A stretch of 64,000 nt of DNA, from NCBI RefSeq assembly GCF_900199185.1, contig NZ_OBMI01000001.1, positions 372,001-436,000 on the forward strand, read 5' to 3'. This document shows positions 53,987 to 63,397 of this stretch, piece by piece. Under the pieces are notes generated by a model, which did not search any database, had not been told where the DNA came from, and saw only the letters and a program-made list of their open reading frames with translations. Within the stretch, counting starts at the first letter, position 1, and every line of letters begins with the position of its first letter. A program made the position numbers and the translations under genes. Source of the stretch: Sphingomonas guangdongensis (lineage in GTDB: Bacteria > Pseudomonadota > Alphaproteobacteria > Sphingomonadales > Sphingomonadaceae).

Positions 53987-55077
53987 CGCGGCCCCCCGCC
54001 GATCAGCGGCAGGCGCAGGCCCGTGGCGGGCGCGTACAGCTCCGTGAAGACGGCGAGCAGCAGCACCAGCGCGAGCAGCGCGACCGCGGGCACGTTGTAC
54101 TTGCGGTCGGCGTCGAGGCGCGGCGCCTCCACCACCTGCGCGTCCGACGCGCTCTCCGCCGCGAGTGCCTCGGCGGCGATCTCCTCCGACGAACGGGCGT
54201 AGACCTCGTACAGCGCCTGGGCGAAGCGGTAGTCGCGGTAGAGGTCGAGATACTCGCCCGACACTTCGGACAGCGCCGCGACGTTCGGCCCCGCGGCGCC
54301 GGACGCCGGATTGCCGGCGCGCGCAATCTGGCCGCGCAGCGACGCGACCTCCGATTCGAGCGCGCGCAGCTGCGGGTTCTCGCTGCCCTGGAACTGGCGC
54401 GCGGTCTGCAGCTCGACCTGCTTGGCCTGGAGCTGCGCCTGGAGCCCGGCCCGCAGCGACAGCTCGGCGCCGAGCTGCGCCTCCGGGGCCGCCAGCCGGT
54501 TGCGGCGGCGAAAGGCATTCAGCGCCGCCTCCGCCTGCACCGCGCGCGTCCCAGCCTCGCGGAAGCGGTCGCGCACCACCCGCTCCTTGCGCTGGACGCG
54601 GTCGCGGGAGAGCGCGTTCAGGCGGGTGGTGATCGCGGCGACATGGGCGGCGGTCAGCGCCTCCGCCTCGGCCGCGTCATGGGTGCGCGCCTCCACCTCC
54701 AGCATCCCGCCGGTGAGCGAGTGGATGTCGACCTTGGTGCCGAGCGCGATCCGCGCCTTTCGCGCCGAGCCGTATGCCTCGACCAGCTTCAGCCGTGCGA
54801 TCACCGCGTCGGTCACCTCGCGCCCGCGCGCGACCGCCAGGTACAGGTCGATCGGCTGCTTGGACCCGCCGAGCAGCGCGGTGAGGCCGCCGAGCTGCCC
54901 GCCGGCCCCGCCCAGCGCCGAGCCGAGCCCGAGCGAGGTCGGCTCCTGCGGCGACAGCTTGGCGCGCGCTTCGTAGGGCTGGGGTACGACGCACAGGACC
55001 GCGAGCAGCAGGGCGAGCACGGCATAGGTCCGCCGGCGCCAGCGCGCGTCCTGCAGCCAGGTGACCGCGTGCGCCAT
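53983..55077 (-). CDS. Wzz/KpsE-like polysaccharide co-polymerase or export regulator
   Basis: The 364-aa protein has an N-terminal helix (TYAVLALLLAVLCVVPQPYE), a periplasmic Wzz-type domain, and a long coiled coil (VQRKERVVRDRFREAGTRAV, LQAKQVELQTARQFQGSENP). A C-terminal helix follows (VPAVALLALVLLLAVFTELY). It lacks a tyrosine-kinase domain. Such proteins set chain length or bridge inner and outer membrane export parts. It directly follows the Wza gene with one shared base. Confidence 0.88.
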   Translation of the reverse strand: MAHAVTWLQDARWRRRTYAVLALLLAVLCVVPQPYEARAKLSPQEPTSLGLGSALGGAGGQLGGLTALLGGSKQPIDLYLAVARGREVTDAVIARLKLVEAYGSARKARIALGTKVDIHSLTGGMLEVEARTHDAAEAEALTAAHVAAITTRLNALSRDRVQRKERVVRDRFREAGTRAVQAEAALNAFRRRNRLAAPEAQLGAELSLRAGLQAQLQAKQVELQTARQFQGSENPQLRALESEVASLRGQIARAGNPASGAAGPNVAALSEVSGEYLDLYRDYRFAQALYEVYARSSEEIAAEALAAESASDAQVVEAPRLDADRKYNVPAVALLALVLLLAVFTELYAPATGLRLPLIGGGPR

Positions 55078-56939
55078 CAGTTGATCGCGTTCGCGACCGT
55101 TGCCACGCCGATCACGCCGCCGAACAGGCTGCCGGTGATGTCGCGCAGCCGCGCCCAGAACTCGCCGCGGTTGGCGTCGACGGGCACGAACACCAGATCG
55201 CCCGGCAGCGCCGGCGCCTTGAGCGTCGCCTTCCCGCGGGAGAGCACCGTGCCGTTCGCCCGGACGACGAAGATCTCGCCCTTGTCGCCGAGCGACTGGA
55301 TTCCGCCCGCCATGCCGACCGCGTCGCCGATGGTCTGGCCTGCGCGATAGGCGAAGGAGGCGGGGCTCGCGACCGCGCCGAACACCCCGATCGTCACGGG
55401 ACGGGTCGGCACGTGGACGCTGTCGTCGTTCTCCAGCACCAGATCGGCGGGGAGGGCGGCGGCGGTGACGGGCAGGTCGAATACCAGCCGCCCACTCGGC
55501 TCGCGCGTCCGCATCTGCGCGACGACCTGATCGATCAGCTGAAGGTTGCCGGCGGAGGACAGCTGCGCACGATTGACCGACACCAGCGGCTGGGTGCGGA
55601 GCAGCTGCTCCATGTCGTCCACCGCTCGCGCGAAACTCGCGCGCTGCTGCGCCTTGACGCTCTCGCGCGTGATGACGCTGGCGTAGGGGAACGCCTCGCG
55701 GGTCAGCCCGCCGGCCTGCTCGATCACCGCCGACAGTGGCGTGCCGGGCTGGACATAGTAGCGTCCGGGCTTCGTGACCTCACCCGACAGCGTCACCAGC
55801 ACCGGCTGCTGCGCGAGCGGCCGCGCGATGCCGACGTTGGAGAGCACCCGCACCACGTCACCGCGGCGGGCGGTGCGGGTCGCGGCGTCGGCGGCGCTCA
55901 GCTGCTGCCAGCCGCCGTTGCCTTGGCCGAGCGAGTCGAGCACCAGCAGCCGCGACGCGTCGGCGACCGTGCTGACCCCGCCGGCGTAGCCGACCGCGTC
56001 GGTGATCGTCTCGCCCGGGCCGACCTCGAAGATCGCCTCGCGATTGACGCTGCCGATCACCGCCACCTGCGCGCCGGCCGGGTTGACGTGGATGACGTCG
56101 CCGTTCCGCAGCGCCGCGTTGCCGCTGGTGTCACCGCGCAGCAGCAGATCGTACAGGTCGAAGTCGGACACGATCCGGCCGCCGCGCTTCAGCTGGATGG
56201 AGCGGAAGCTGCCGCCCTCGGTCGGGCCGCCCGCCGCCAGCACGGCGTTGACCAGCGTCGACACGCTGCCGACGGTGTACGCGCCCGGCCGCCGCGCGAA
56301 GCCGGTGACGTAGATGGTCAGGCCGTTCAGCCGCGCGATCGCGACCTCCAGGTCAAAGCCGCGGAACTGGCGCGATACCGCGCGGGCGATCACGTCGCGC
56401 ACGTCGCCGTAGCGCACGCCGCCGACCATCACCGCGCCGACCCTGGGGATGAAGATGCGTCCCTCGCTGTCGATCGCCAGCGAGAGGTTCGATGCCTGCA
56501 CCGATCCCGACAGATTGACGCGCAGCCGGTCGCCGGGGCTGAGCAGATAGTCGGGTGGGATCGCGGTGGTCGCCGGCGTGGTGAAGTCGCGCGCTTCGGG
56601 CACCAGCAGCTCGGCGCCGAAGCGGCGGAGCGGCTTCCCGGCGACGGCGGCGACATGCGACTCGAACTCGCTCGGCGGAGGCGGGGGGGCCTCCGGCCGG
56701 GGCGTGGCCGGAGGCGCTGCCGGATCGGGATCAGGCGACGCCTGTTCGATCCGGGCAGGGAAGAAGGGGGCGGGCGCCGTGGGGGGCACGGCGATTCCGG
56801 ACGCGGTACCGGGGCCTTGGCCCGCAGCCGTGCCCGCCCCACCCGTCTGGGCGACGGGGGACGTGAGCTGCGCCGGAAGCGGCGCGGCAAGAAGGGCGAG
56901 CGTGGCGCTCGCAAGCAGGAAACGCGCGCGGACGATCAT
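55077..56939 (-). CDS. Wza-family outer-membrane polysaccharide exporter with SLBB domains
   Basis: The 620-aa protein has a signal peptide (MIVRARFLLASATLALLAAP) and a proline-rich linker to about residue 90. The Poly_export domain has PPDYLLSPGDRLRVNLSG near residue 130. Several SLBB domains follow: VYVTGFARRPGAYTVGSVST-like strands, VIGSVNREAIFEVGPGETIT and VTLSGEVTKPGRYYVQPG. The end has one membrane helix (ITGSLFGGVIGVATVANA). It forms the outer-membrane channel for the glycan. The size is larger than Escherichia coli Wza because of the extra SLBB units. Confidence 0.92.
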   Translation of the reverse strand: MIVRARFLLASATLALLAAPLPAQLTSPVAQTGGAGTAAGQGPGTASGIAVPPTAPAPFFPARIEQASPDPDPAAPPATPRPEAPPPPPSEFESHVAAVAGKPLRRFGAELLVPEARDFTTPATTAIPPDYLLSPGDRLRVNLSGSVQASNLSLAIDSEGRIFIPRVGAVMVGGVRYGDVRDVIARAVSRQFRGFDLEVAIARLNGLTIYVTGFARRPGAYTVGSVSTLVNAVLAAGGPTEGGSFRSIQLKRGGRIVSDFDLYDLLLRGDTSGNAALRNGDVIHVNPAGAQVAVIGSVNREAIFEVGPGETITDAVGYAGGVSTVADASRLLVLDSLGQGNGGWQQLSAADAATRTARRGDVVRVLSNVGIARPLAQQPVLVTLSGEVTKPGRYYVQPGTPLSAVIEQAGGLTREAFPYASVITRESVKAQQRASFARAVDDMEQLLRTQPLVSVNRAQLSSAGNLQLIDQVVAQMRTREPSGRLVFDLPVTAAALPADLVLENDDSVHVPTRPVTIGVFGAVASPASFAYRAGQTIGDAVGMAGGIQSLGDKGEIFVVRANGTVLSRGKATLKAPALPGDLVFVPVDANRGEFWARLRDITGSLFGGVIGVATVANAIN

Positions 56940-57751
56940 GCGGCAAGCGCACTCTCGCGGGCGTCGAACAGAACCTCACGGGCGTGATGCCAGTGCCGCT
57001 CACCGGCCGCGACCAGCAGGCCCGCCCGGCCCGAGCCGACGCGGTAGCGGCTGCCGTCCCAGTGCGCGGCATGGCCGCCGGCCTCCATCAGGAACAGGAC
57101 GCCCGGGGCGTGATCCCACGGCAGGATGCGCTGGAACAGCGCCACGTCGTTGCGGCCGGTGACGAGCCGCGGATAGCTCTCCGCCGCGCAGCGCGGGATC
57201 GGCTCCAGCGTGAATCGGGTCTCGGCCGCGCGGTGCATGGCCGCGCGCTGGTCCGCGGCCATGAACTGCGTGGCGAGCGAGGCGACCGGCCGCAGCCGCC
57301 CGCTGCCGCGCGCGAACGCCGGCCGGCCGTCGATCCAGGCGCCGAGGTTGCGCTCGGCGTGGCACAGCCGGCCGCTCACCGGATCGAGCATCCACGACGC
57401 GATCGGATCGCCGTCGGCGATCAGCGCGACCATGATCCCGAACGCGCCAGCGCCGCTCGCGAAATTGGCGGTGCCGTCGAGCGGATCGACCAGCCAGACC
57501 AGGCCGCGGCCGACGCCCTCGAGCAGCGCCAGGTCAGCCGCGACCGCTTCCTCGCCGATCACCCGCGCGCCGGTGCCGAGCGCGTCGAGGCCGTCGCGCA
57601 AGGCGTCCTCCGCCTCGCGGTCGGCGATCGTGACCAGCTCGCCCGGGCTCTTCTCGGTGACGTCGCCGGCCGCGAGCGCACGGTGGCGCGGCAGGATCAC
57701 CTGCTCCGCCACCGTCCGCATCAGCGCGGCGACCTGATCGGCGAGACTCAT
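56936..57751 (-). CDS. Inositol-monophosphatase-family phosphatase
   Basis: The 271-aa protein carries the IMPase metal motifs: GARVIGEEAVAADLALLEG, WLVDPLDGTANFASGAGAFG near residue 85, and LPWDHAPGVLFLMEAGGHAA near residue 215. It dephosphorylates a sugar or polyol phosphate (or PAP or histidinol phosphate in relatives). Its place between the aldolase and Wza genes favours a sugar-phosphate substrate for glycan precursor synthesis. It overlaps the Wza start by four bases. Confidence 0.9.
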   Translation of the reverse strand: MSLADQVAALMRTVAEQVILPRHRALAAGDVTEKSPGELVTIADREAEDALRDGLDALGTGARVIGEEAVAADLALLEGVGRGLVWLVDPLDGTANFASGAGAFGIMVALIADGDPIASWMLDPVSGRLCHAERNLGAWIDGRPAFARGSGRLRPVASLATQFMAADQRAAMHRAAETRFTLEPIPRCAAESYPRLVTGRNDVALFQRILPWDHAPGVLFLMEAGGHAAHWDGSRYRVGSGRAGLLVAAGERHWHHAREVLFDARESALAA

Positions 57752-57756
57752 GGTGT

Positions 57757-58563
57757 TCAGGCCGCCTGCAGCTCGCGCGCGTCGGTGCGGGCGCGACGCT
57801 CGCGCATCATCGCGATGCGGGCGGCGTCCTCCTCGGCGAGCGCGCGGTAATAGTCGCGCTTGTTCTCCAGCCAGGCGAGCTCGAACGCGACCGCGTGGGC
57901 AATGCCGTCCTCGAACGACGCGCTCTCCGCGGCGGCACCGTCGAAGATGACCTTGCGGGTCTCGAACCGGTCGAGCCGCACCTGGCGGACCTCGCGAAGC
58001 GCACCCGCCGCCTCGACCGCGACCGATCCGCCGACCACCAGGTCCAGGTCATGGCGTCGCGCAGCCTCGGCGGTGACGAGCACCGCATCGGTGATCGCGC
58101 GGTCGTTGATCGCACCGCGCGGCAGGCCCTTCGACAGCGTGAAGTCGACCCGGCCGAACACGATCCCGTCGAGCCGCTCCGCCGCGAGCGGCAGCATGGC
58201 GTCGAGCTGCGCCAGCGCGCTCTCCGTCTCCAGGTTGAACAGGAAGTCGGTGGCGGTCGCCCCCTTGCCGTACACCTTGTCGCGCATGTCGGCGAACTTG
58301 GAGAGGGCGTAGGGTGTCTCCACCATTGGCGCGATGATGTAGTCGATGCCGTACAGGCGCGAGGCGCTGAGGTCGCTCACCGCCTCGCACCCGCCGATCT
58401 TCAGCGCGACCTTCAGGTCGGCGCGGCGGGCGAGGTCGAGCAGGCGCAGCAGCTCGTCCGGGCGCGTGCCCTCCGCCTCGAACTCGGCCTTGACGGCGAC
58501 GACGCCGTAGTGGTCGCGCCCCTTCTTGAGCATGTCGAGCATCGCGCTCTCGGTGGGGTTCAT
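57757..58563 (-). CDS. HpcH/HpaI-family aldolase or citrate-lyase-like enzyme
   Basis: The 268-aa protein is a TIM barrel of the HpcH/HpaI type: DLKVALKIGGCEAVSDLSA, DYIIAPMVETPYALSKFADM, FLFNLETESALAQLDAMLPL (metal glutamate) and LDGIVFGRVDFTLSKGLPRG (metal aspartate). These enzymes join or cleave pyruvate and aldehydes. In this operon it could make a 2-keto-3-deoxy acid for the glycan. ATG 58563 is the first gene of the operon, divergent from the M23 gene with a 143-bp spacer. Confidence 0.85.
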   Translation of the reverse strand: MNPTESAMLDMLKKGRDHYGVVAVKAEFEAEGTRPDELLRLLDLARRADLKVALKIGGCEAVSDLSASRLYGIDYIIAPMVETPYALSKFADMRDKVYGKGATATDFLFNLETESALAQLDAMLPLAAERLDGIVFGRVDFTLSKGLPRGAINDRAITDAVLVTAEAARRHDLDLVVGGSVAVEAAGALREVRQVRLDRFETRKVIFDGAAAESASFEDGIAHAVAFELAWLENKRDYYRALAEEDAARIAMMRERRARTDARELQAA

Positions 58564-58706
58564 GAGGGGCTCCCGAATGGTTAGCGTGGGTGTTTCGGGA
58601 GCAAGACGCGGCCATCGCAGCCATCCCGCAAAAAGTTCCGCGAATAAAATCGCGGTGTGCGACGAGCCGTGTTCCGGGTTCGGGCGCCCGACTCCGTTTG
58701 TGGAGC

Positions 58707-59270
58707 ATGCGGATCGCCGTCGCCCTGCTGCTCGTGCTGCCGACCGCCGTGCCAGCGAACGAGGCGCCGCGCGTGTCGTCGGGCTTTGGCGCGCGCTCCG
58801 ATCCCTTTCACGGGCGGCGCGCGGTGCACCAGGGCCTCGACCTGCCGGGCCGGGCCGGCGCGCCGGTGCTGGCGGCAGCACCGGGCGTGGTGCGCTTCGC
58901 CGGGCGGCGGGGCGGCTACGGCAACCTCGTCGAGCTCGCGCATCCCGATGGCAGCGCGACCCGCTATGCGCACCTGTCGGCGATCGAGGTACGGCCGGGT
59001 GACAGCGTCGCGCAGGGCCAGGTGATCGCGCGGATCGGCTCCACCGGGCGCTCGACCGGCAACCACCTTCACTTCGAATACCGGCTGGCCGGCGCCGCCG
59101 TCGACCCCACACCCTATTTCCAAGCCGGCAGCACCATGACCTTTGCCCGTCGGCGCGCGCCCGACATGCTTGAGCAGCCGCATCGCTCGCAATTTGCCGC
59201 GCTGCGCGACGCGGCGGAAGCGAACGCCGGGTTGCCAAGCGGGATCGACGTCGCACGGGCTCGCCCATGA
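58707..59270 (+). CDS. M23/LytM-family metallopeptidase, exported
   Basis: The 187-aa protein has a signal peptide (MRIAVALLLVLPTAVPANEA) and one LytM domain: FGARSDPFHGRRAVHQGLDL with the HxxxD zinc site. GVVRFAGRRGGYGNLVELAH and the HLHFEY motif (TGRSTGNHLHFEYRLAGAAV) follow. It probably cuts peptidoglycan cross-links in the periplasm. All zinc ligands are present. TGTGGAGC precedes ATG 58707. It stands 89 bp before the sigma-factor start. Confidence 0.9.
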   Translation: MRIAVALLLVLPTAVPANEAPRVSSGFGARSDPFHGRRAVHQGLDLPGRAGAPVLAAAPGVVRFAGRRGGYGNLVELAHPDGSATRYAHLSAIEVRPGDSVAQGQVIARIGSTGRSTGNHLHFEYRLAGAAVDPTPYFQAGSTMTFARRRAPDMLEQPHRSQFAALRDAAEANAGLPSGIDVARARP

Positions 59271-59359
59271 TCGCGCTGGCGCCTCGCCTCGACCCGATCG
59301 GGTGCTTGGCAACGCGGCCCCGCGGTGCTTTGCCGCGCGCGATGCAGGAGGAACGGGTC

Positions 59360-59857
59360 TTGAGCGGACTGGCCGGCGTGCTCGTCGCCGAGCGCGCGCG
59401 CCTGCTGCGCTTCCTCGCCGCGCGTGGCGCGGGCGACCAGGCGGAGGACGTGCTGCAGGACCTGTGGAGCCGGGTCGCGGAAGCGCCGCAGGCGCCGGTC
59501 GCCGATCCGGTCGCCTATCTGTTCCGCGCGGCGGAGAACCTGCTACGCGATCGCCGCCGCAGCACGCTCAGCCGTGAGCGGCGACAGACCGACTGGCAGG
59601 ATGCGCACGTCGGCACGCATCAGGAGGCGGATGGAGAGCGCCTGCTGATCGCGCGCGAGCGGCTGCGCGAGGCGCAGGACGTGCTCGCCGCGCAGGGCGG
59701 ACGGGTCGCGCACGTATTCCAGCGCTACCGGCTGGACGGGATCGGCCAGGCGGCGATCGCGCGGGAGCTCGGCGTCAGCCTGAGCTCGGTCGAGAAGGAC
59801 CTGCAGCGCGCCTACCGCGCGCTCGCCGAGCTGCGGCGGAAATTCGATGAGGAATAG
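59360..59857 (+). CDS. FecI-like ECF sigma factor
   Basis: The 165-aa protein has region 2 (RARLLRFLAARGAGDQAEDV, LQDLWSRVAEAPQAPVADPV, AYLFRAAENLLRDRRR) and region 4 (HVFQRYRLDGIGQAAIAREL, GVSLSSVEKDLQRAYRALAE), as in FecI/SigX types. The start is read as TTG 59360 because AGGAGG (59346-59351) stands exactly 8 bases upstream. ATG 59342 lies inside that site and has none of its own. It directs transcription of the TonB receptor gene in response to its FecR partner. Confidence 0.9.
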   Translation: MSGLAGVLVAERARLLRFLAARGAGDQAEDVLQDLWSRVAEAPQAPVADPVAYLFRAAENLLRDRRRSTLSRERRQTDWQDAHVGTHQEADGERLLIARERLREAQDVLAAQGGRVAHVFQRYRLDGIGQAAIARELGVSLSSVEKDLQRAYRALAELRRKFDEE

Positions 59858-59895
59858 AACCGACGGAGGGGCGCCGTCTCAACAGGGAACGGACC

Positions 59896-60852
59896 ATGAC
59901 AGCGCGACCTGACGACCTGCCGGCAGACGAGGCCGCGCGCTGGGCACTGCGCGTGCGCGATCCCGCGTTCGCCGACTGGGACGGCTTCACCGCGTGGCTG
60001 GAGGCCGATCTCGCGAACAACGCAGCCTATGAGGCAGCGCTCGACGAACAGGAAGCCGCTGACGCGCTGTTCGACGTGACGCCGGCCCAACCGGTCGCGA
60101 CCGCCCCCGAACGCGCGCCGCGCTGGCGGCTGCCGGCGATCGCGGCAAGCGTGGCATTGCTCGCCGGCGTGGGCGGCTGGCTGACGCTTGATCACGGGGC
60201 CGAGCTGCAGACGTACGAAACCAAGCCCGGCGAGCGGCGCACGGTAGCGCTAGCGGATGGATCGCGGATCGTGCTGAACGGCGGCACCCGCCTGTCGCTC
60301 GATCCCGATCGCCCGCGCGTTGTGGCGATGGCGAATGGCGAGGCGCTGTTCCAGGTCCGCCACGACGCCACCGATCCGTTCGTCGTCACCACGGCCGACG
60401 GCACCCGGCTGGTCGATGTCGGCACGATCTTCAACGTGGAGGTGAACGGCGGCGCGCTCGACGTCGGTGTGTCGGAGGGAGCCGTGGTCTACCGCGGCGT
60501 CGACCAGGCGCGGGAGGTGCGGCTGGACGCGGGCGAGATGCTGACCCGCGCCGCAACCGACGCTTCCCCAGTCAAGCGCCCGGTTGATCGCGAGACGGTC
60601 GGCGGATGGCAGACCGGCTACCTTCAGTACACCGACGCGCCCCTGCCGAGCGTCGCAACCGACCTGACCCGCAGCCTCGGCGTACCGGTAGCGGTGGACA
60701 GCGCGCTTGCCGACCGGCGCTTCTCCGGCACGCTGTCACTGGAGGGCGGCGCAGAAACGGTCATGCCGCAGATCGCGCCGGTGCTCGACGTGCAGCTGCG
60801 CCGCGCGGGTGACGGATGGACGATGACATCACGCGATGCGCGCCACCGCTAG
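59896..60852 (+). CDS. FecR-family anti-sigma/sigma-regulator protein
   Basis: The 318-aa protein has a cytoplasmic part (DEAARWALRVRDPAFADWDG, then FTAWLEADLANNAAYEAALD). One membrane helix follows (LPAIAASVALLAGVGGWL), then the periplasmic FecR domain (TYETKPGERRTVALADGSRI, EALFQVRHDATDPFVVTTAD). A C-terminal STN-like tail ends the protein (VAVDSALADRRFSGTLSLEG). It receives a signal from the TonB receptor plug and controls the sigma factor. Its end overlaps the receptor gene by 17 bases. Confidence 0.92.
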   Translation: MTARPDDLPADEAARWALRVRDPAFADWDGFTAWLEADLANNAAYEAALDEQEAADALFDVTPAQPVATAPERAPRWRLPAIAASVALLAGVGGWLTLDHGAELQTYETKPGERRTVALADGSRIVLNGGTRLSLDPDRPRVVAMANGEALFQVRHDATDPFVVTTADGTRLVDVGTIFNVEVNGGALDVGVSEGAVVYRGVDQAREVRLDAGEMLTRAATDASPVKRPVDRETVGGWQTGYLQYTDAPLPSVATDLTRSLGVPVAVDSALADRRFSGTLSLEGGAETVMPQIAPVLDVQLRRAGDGWTMTSRDARHR

Positions 60853-63250
60853 CCTCCCGCTCGTCCTCGCAACGATTGTGGCTGCCGTGCCGGCGCAGGC
60901 GCGCGACCGCGCGGTCGCGATCGACGTGCCGGCGGGATCCGCGGGCGAGGCGATCCGCGTGCTCGGGCGGCAGGGTCGGGTCTCCATCGGCTTTCGGGAC
61001 GCGCGACTGACCCTCGTCCCCGTGCGCGCCGTCCGCGGCACGCTGACGCCGCTCGCCGCACTCGACCGGCTGCTGAGCGGGACTGCCATGCGCGCGCGCC
61101 GGGTCGCTCCCTCCTCCTTCGTGATCGAGCGTGCGCCGACGCGTGCTCGCGTCGCCGCGACGCCGACGGCGCGCCCCCGTCCGGCTCCGTTGCCGGAGGA
61201 TGAGCCCGTCGCCGCGGATATCGTCGTCACCGCCTCGAAACGTGGCGTGCCGCTCGATCTCTACGCAGGCGGCGCGCAGGTGATCGAGGGCGATCGGCTC
61301 TCGCTGGCGGAGGCGGCGCGCGGCACCAACCTGATCGAGTCGCGCGCCGCCAGCGTCACCTCGACCCACCTGGGGCCCGGCCGCAACAAGCTGTTCATCC
61401 GCGGCATCGCCGATTCCAGTTTTGTCGGCCCGACCCAGGCGACCGTCGGGCAGTATTGGGGCAACAGCCGCATCACCTACAGTGCTCCCGATCCCAGCCT
61501 GCGCCTCTACGACGTGAAGAGCGTGGAGGTGCTGGAGGGGCCGCAGGGCACGCTCTACGGTGCGGGCTCGCTCGGCGGGTTGGTGCGCGTGGTTCCGAAC
61601 GCGCCCGATCTCGGCGTTGCGGGCGGGCACGTCTGGGCGGGCGCACAGGCGGTGCAGCACGGCGACGTGGGCGTAGACGGCGGTGCGGTGCTGAACCTGC
61701 CGCTCGTTTCCGACATGCTCGGCTTGCGCGTACTCGGCTTCGGCGGAGTCGATAGCGGCTATATCGACGATCGCGGCCGGGGGCTCGACGACGTCAATCG
61801 GGTGGTGACCGCCGGTGGACGCGCGACGCTCAGGCTTGCACCGGGCAACGGCTGGACGGTCGACCTGACCGGGCTCGGTCAGCGCATCCGCGGCGACGAC
61901 AGCCAGTACGCCGACCGGGTCGAGGATGGCCTGTCGCGCGACAGCAGCATCGCTCAGCCGTACCGCAATGATTACTGGCTGGCCGACCTGGTCGTCCGCA
62001 AGAGCTGGGGCGCGCTCGAGTGGTCGTCGTCGATCGGCTACGCCAACCAGCGCGTGTTCGAGCAGTTCGAGGGGCCGGAGCTGTTCGACGTCTTCAGCCC
62101 CGGCGTGGCGCCACGCGCCGACGCGCCGCGGGCGGCGTTCACCCAGGACAACCGGATCGAGATGGTCACCGCGGAGACGCGGCTGTCGCGGCGCGGCGAC
62201 GACGGCGGCGGTTGGCTGCTGGCGGCAAGCACCCTCGGCAATACCTCCCGGGTTGCGCGCCAGATGCGCGATCCGGGCATGCGCTCGCCGCTGACCGGCG
62301 TCCGCAACCGGGTGGAAGAGCAGACGCTCTACGGTGAGTATGCGATCGTGCCGCTCGCCCGCACCACGCTGACGCTCGGCGGCCGGCTCACCCGCACCGA
62401 GCTCGGCGGCGAGTCGCGCGACGTGCTGCGCACCGTGGCGCTGCGGGTCGATCCGAACGCCTCCAACCGCCGCGAGGAGACGCGCTTCCTGCCCTCAGCC
62501 GCGCTCTCCTGGCGGCCGAACGACAGCGTCACGCTGTTCGCCCGCTACCAGCAGGGGTTCCGCCCCGGCGGCATCGCGGTACGTCAGGATTATATCCAGC
62601 GCTTCGACGGCGACCGGGTGTCGACGGCGGAGGCGGGGGCGCGGATCGGCGGCAACGGCTTCGATCTGGCGCTGAACCTGTCCTACACGCGCTGGCGCGA
62701 CATCCAGGCCGACATCGTTGATGGCTTCGGCTTTCCCACCACCGCCAACATCGGCGACGGCCAGATCTGGTCGGTTGGTGGATCGGGGCGCTGGCGTCCG
62801 GTGCCGGGGCTGGAGATCGACGCCGCGCTCTACATTAACGACAGCCGGGTGACGCGCACGGCCTTCACCATCCTGCCGGTCAGCACCGGCGCGATCGACG
62901 CATCGCGCCTGCCCAACGTCGCCGACCGAAGCGGGCGGCTCGGCTTCACCTACTCGGGCGGCCTCTCCGACCGACTATCCTTCGACCTGACCGGGTACGG
63001 CCGTTACATCGGCCAATCGTCGCTTGGTGTGGGCTCGATCCTCGGTCGGTTGCAGGGCGACTATCTCGATACCGGGCTGGAGCTGCGGGTCGGCGACGGG
63101 CGGCGCGGAGTGAGCCTGACGGCGACCAACCTGCTCGATTCGCGTGGCAACCGCTTCGCGCTCGGCTCGCCGTTCCTTATCCGCGACGAGCAGCACATCA
63201 CCCCGCTCCAGCCGCGCAGCGTGCGAGTCGGAGTCGACTGGGTGTTCTGA
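60836..63250 (+). CDS. TonB-dependent receptor with N-terminal signalling (STN) domain
   Basis: The 804-aa protein has a signal peptide and an STN domain (IDVPAGSAGEAIRVLGRQGR, LTPLAALDRLLSGTAMRARR). The TonB box region is DIVVTASKRGVPLDLYAGG. A plug follows (KLFIRGIADSSFVGPTQATV, VEVLEGPQGTLYGAGSLGG), then a 22-strand barrel ending SVRVGVDWVF with terminal aromatic. The STN domain links ligand uptake to FecR. FecI, FecR and receptor form one unit. The ligand is unknown; siderophore or glycan is possible. Confidence 0.93.
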   Translation: MRATASLPLVLATIVAAVPAQARDRAVAIDVPAGSAGEAIRVLGRQGRVSIGFRDARLTLVPVRAVRGTLTPLAALDRLLSGTAMRARRVAPSSFVIERAPTRARVAATPTARPRPAPLPEDEPVAADIVVTASKRGVPLDLYAGGAQVIEGDRLSLAEAARGTNLIESRAASVTSTHLGPGRNKLFIRGIADSSFVGPTQATVGQYWGNSRITYSAPDPSLRLYDVKSVEVLEGPQGTLYGAGSLGGLVRVVPNAPDLGVAGGHVWAGAQAVQHGDVGVDGGAVLNLPLVSDMLGLRVLGFGGVDSGYIDDRGRGLDDVNRVVTAGGRATLRLAPGNGWTVDLTGLGQRIRGDDSQYADRVEDGLSRDSSIAQPYRNDYWLADLVVRKSWGALEWSSSIGYANQRVFEQFEGPELFDVFSPGVAPRADAPRAAFTQDNRIEMVTAETRLSRRGDDGGGWLLAASTLGNTSRVARQMRDPGMRSPLTGVRNRVEEQTLYGEYAIVPLARTTLTLGGRLTRTELGGESRDVLRTVALRVDPNASNRREETRFLPSAALSWRPNDSVTLFARYQQGFRPGGIAVRQDYIQRFDGDRVSTAEAGARIGGNGFDLALNLSYTRWRDIQADIVDGFGFPTTANIGDGQIWSVGGSGRWRPVPGLEIDAALYINDSRVTRTAFTILPVSTGAIDASRLPNVADRSGRLGFTYSGGLSDRLSFDLTGYGRYIGQSSLGVGSILGRLQGDYLDTGLELRVGDGRRGVSLTATNLLDSRGNRFALGSPFLIRDEQHITPLQPRSVRVGVDWVF

Positions 63251-63397
63251 AGATCAAACATGGACCGCTGTTGCTTACGGCGACTCTAGCGCGCTGACCT
63301 TTTCGGCAAGGTCATGAGCACAGACTGGACGACACTTTCTGCAATAGGCAAGCTGCCGTTTGGACAGGATGTACGGTCGGCCGATAACCCGTCTTTT

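Noticed and set aside
55413..56987. Long plus-strand open frame (524 codons) opposite the Wza gene
   Set aside because: It is an antisense shadow of a high-GC gene: arginine/alanine/histidine-rich, no family motifs, and the minus strand encodes an obvious Wza protein.
59267..59359. Upstream starts for the sigma factor (59267 and ATG 59342)
   Set aside because: The extra residues are not sigma-like and an ideal AGGAGG site places the start at TTG 59360.
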